In this document: positions 4,692 to 5,693 of the stretch, piece by piece
How the letters are laid out: each line of letters starts with the position of its first letter
Numbering within the stretch: position 1 is the stretch's first letter
DNA from: Nostocaceae cyanobacterium CSSed10_463m
Lineage (GTDB): Bacteria; Cyanobacteriota; Cyanobacteriia; Cyanobacteriales; Nostocaceae
Direction: 5' to 3'
DNA: 5,693 nt
Assembly (NCBI GenBank): GCA_003556955.1
Contig: PWQB01000282.1
Location: forward strand, 1-5,693
Position numbers and translations under genes: made by a program
The notes under the pieces: generated by a model
Databases searched by the model: none
Told to the model about the DNA's origin: nothing
Seen by the model: the letters and a program-made list of their open reading frames with translations, nothing else

Positions 4692-5654
4692 ATGAACACT
4701 GCACGTAACATTACAGAACTTGTTGGTCGGACACCCCTAGTACAGCTGAACCGTATCCCCCAAGCTGAAGGATGTGTGGCTCAAATACTTGTGAAACTGG
4801 AAAGCATGAACCCATCGGCATCAGTCAAAGACCGGATTGGGGTCAGCATGATCAACGCCGCAGAAGCAGAGAAGTTGATTACTCCGGGAAAAACCGTATT
4901 GGTAGAACCCACATCGGGAAATACAGGTATTGCTCTAGCTATGGCCGCAGCCGCTAAGGGTTATCGGTTAATTTTGACAATGCCAGAAACCATGAGTGGG
5001 GAACGTCGGGCGATGTTGCGGGCTTATGGGGCAGAATTAGAACTCACACCGGGAATTGAAGGTATGAGTGGCGCAATTCGCCGCGCTCAGGAAATAGTTG
5101 ACACTACGCCACATACTTATATGTTGCAACAGTTCCGCAATCCAGCCAATGCCAAAGTGCATCGGGAAACTACAGCTGAGGAAATTTGGCAGGATACTGA
5201 TGGTCAGGTAGATATGATTGTGGCGGGTGTGGGTACTGGTGGTACGATTACTGGTGTAGCGGAAATTCTCAAAGCCCGTAAACCCAGTTTTCAAGCGATC
5301 GCAGTAGAACCAACCAATAGCCCAGTTCTATCAGGAGGACGACCAGGCCCCCATAAAATTCAAGGAATTGGGGCTGGATTTGTACCTCAAGTCCTCAAAG
5401 TAGAATTGATTGATGAAGTAATAACCGTTAGTGACGACGAAGCGATCGCATACAGTCGGCGTTTAGCTAGAGAAGAAGGGCTACTATCTGGTATTTCCAC
5501 TGGTGCAGCCCTATGTGCAGCAATTCGTGTAGCCCAACGTCCAGAAAATGAGGGACACTTAATAGTAATGATTCAGCCTAGTTTTGGCGAACGATATTTA
5601 AGTACACCTTTATTCCAAGACTTGGAAACTAAAGTAGCCGCTAGTATCAGCTAA
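4692..5654 (+). CDS. cysK: Cysteine synthase A (O-acetylserine sulfhydrylase)
   Basis: This cytoplasmic PLP enzyme makes L-cysteine from O-acetylserine and sulfide, the last step of sulfate assimilation. At 320 residues it has normal full length. The cofactor lysine is K46 in [14 protein letters not shown] (74-79) is the substrate-binding loop, GVGTGGT (179-185) binds the PLP phosphate, and SGISTGA (266-272) plus [11 protein letters not shown] (295-305) complete the fold's signatures. The loop EGMSGAI (123-129) and overall length suit CysK rather than cystathionine beta-synthase. ATG 4692 has AAGGA (4681-4685) 6 nt upstream. The gene lies 51 bp after the Rrf2 regulator with no terminator or convincing promoter between, so the two are probably cotranscribed. 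Two HIP1 sites occur in the coding sequence. Cyanobacteria often have several cysK paralogues, so its share of cysteine synthesis is unknown. Confidence 0.95.
   Translation: MNTARNITELVGRTPLVQLNRIPQAEGCVAQILVKLESMNPSASVKDRIGVSMINAAEAEKLITPGKTVLVEPTSGNTGIALAMAAAAKGYRLILTMPETMSGERRAMLRAYGAELELTPGIEGMSGAIRRAQEIVDTTPHTYMLQQFRNPANAKVHRETTAEEIWQDTDGQVDMIVAGVGTGGTITGVAEILKARKPSFQAIAVEPTNSPVLSGGRPGPHKIQGIGAGFVPQVLKVELIDEVITVSDDEAIAYSRRLAREEGLLSGISTGAALCAAIRVAQRPENEGHLIVMIQPSFGERYLSTPLFQDLETKVAASIS
5295..5302. repeat. HIP1 octamer
   Basis: GCGATCGC, the highly iterated palindrome of many cyanobacterial genomes, occurs here inside cysK. It supports the assignment to cyanobacteria and has no known gene-specific role. 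Confidence 0.95.
5442..5449. repeat. HIP1 octamer
   Basis: This is a second exact GCGATCGC within cysK, 147 bp after the first, again in frame as part of an Ala-Ile-Ala segment. Confidence 0.95.
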
Positions 5655-5669
5655 CGTTACATTAGATCA

Positions 5670-5693
5670 ATGGTCGATTTTAAACAGGTTTCT
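5670..5693 (+). CDS. Possible start of the next gene, cut by the window edge
   Basis: An ATG 16 bp after the cysK stop opens eight codons (MVDFKQVS) that run to the window end. The short gap would suit an operon, but there is no clear ribosome binding site and too little sequence to identify a product. Confidence 0.25.

Noticed and set aside
5037..5294. 85-codon - strand ORF within cysK
   Set aside because: It is a shadow of the cysK coding sequence, with no independent support.

Overview
The window comes from a filamentous, heterocyst-type cyanobacterium of the Nostoc/Anabaena group. The signs are a photosystem II D2 gene, an SLH-domain OprB-type porin typical of cyanobacterial outer membranes, two HIP1 octamers (GCGATCGC) inside cysK, tandem heptanucleotide repeats and a high load of small repeat elements. 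All intact genes lie on the + strand.

Layout. Bases 1-353 hold the 3' end of psbD, followed by a hairpin terminator; psbC does not follow, so this looks like the solitary psbD copy. Bases about 440-739 hold an unrecognised, strongly structured transcript. It has a 23-codon ORF with a perfect 11-nt Shine-Dalgarno match and ends at a strong intrinsic terminator. Bases about 771-1240 hold decayed mobile-element sequence: an IS200/IS605-like tail on the - strand, a palindrome and a second tail-like hairpin. Bases 1280-1561 encode a pterin-4a-carbinolamine dehydratase. A promoter with a leader of about 190 nt then drives a 568-residue SLH/OprB porin (1926-3632), closed by a clean terminator.

Bases 3722-4119 form a 398-bp gene-free block with terminal inverted repeats and a likely 6-bp target duplication (TAAATA). 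Inside it are a 91-bp inverted-repeat element, a possible group II intron relic and a heptamer array. Next come an Rrf2-family regulator (4203-4640) and, 51 bp later, cysK (4692-5654), probably one operon. Eight codons of a possible next gene reach the window edge.

Function. psbD serves photosynthesis, the porin serves outer-membrane permeability and anchoring, and rrf2-cysK probably form a cysteine-synthesis regulatory pair. The Rrf2 protein lacks the IscR iron-sulfur cysteine pattern and ends in MYYI, much like Bacillus CymR, which binds CysK. This pair and the structured RNA after psbD are the most interesting parts of the window.
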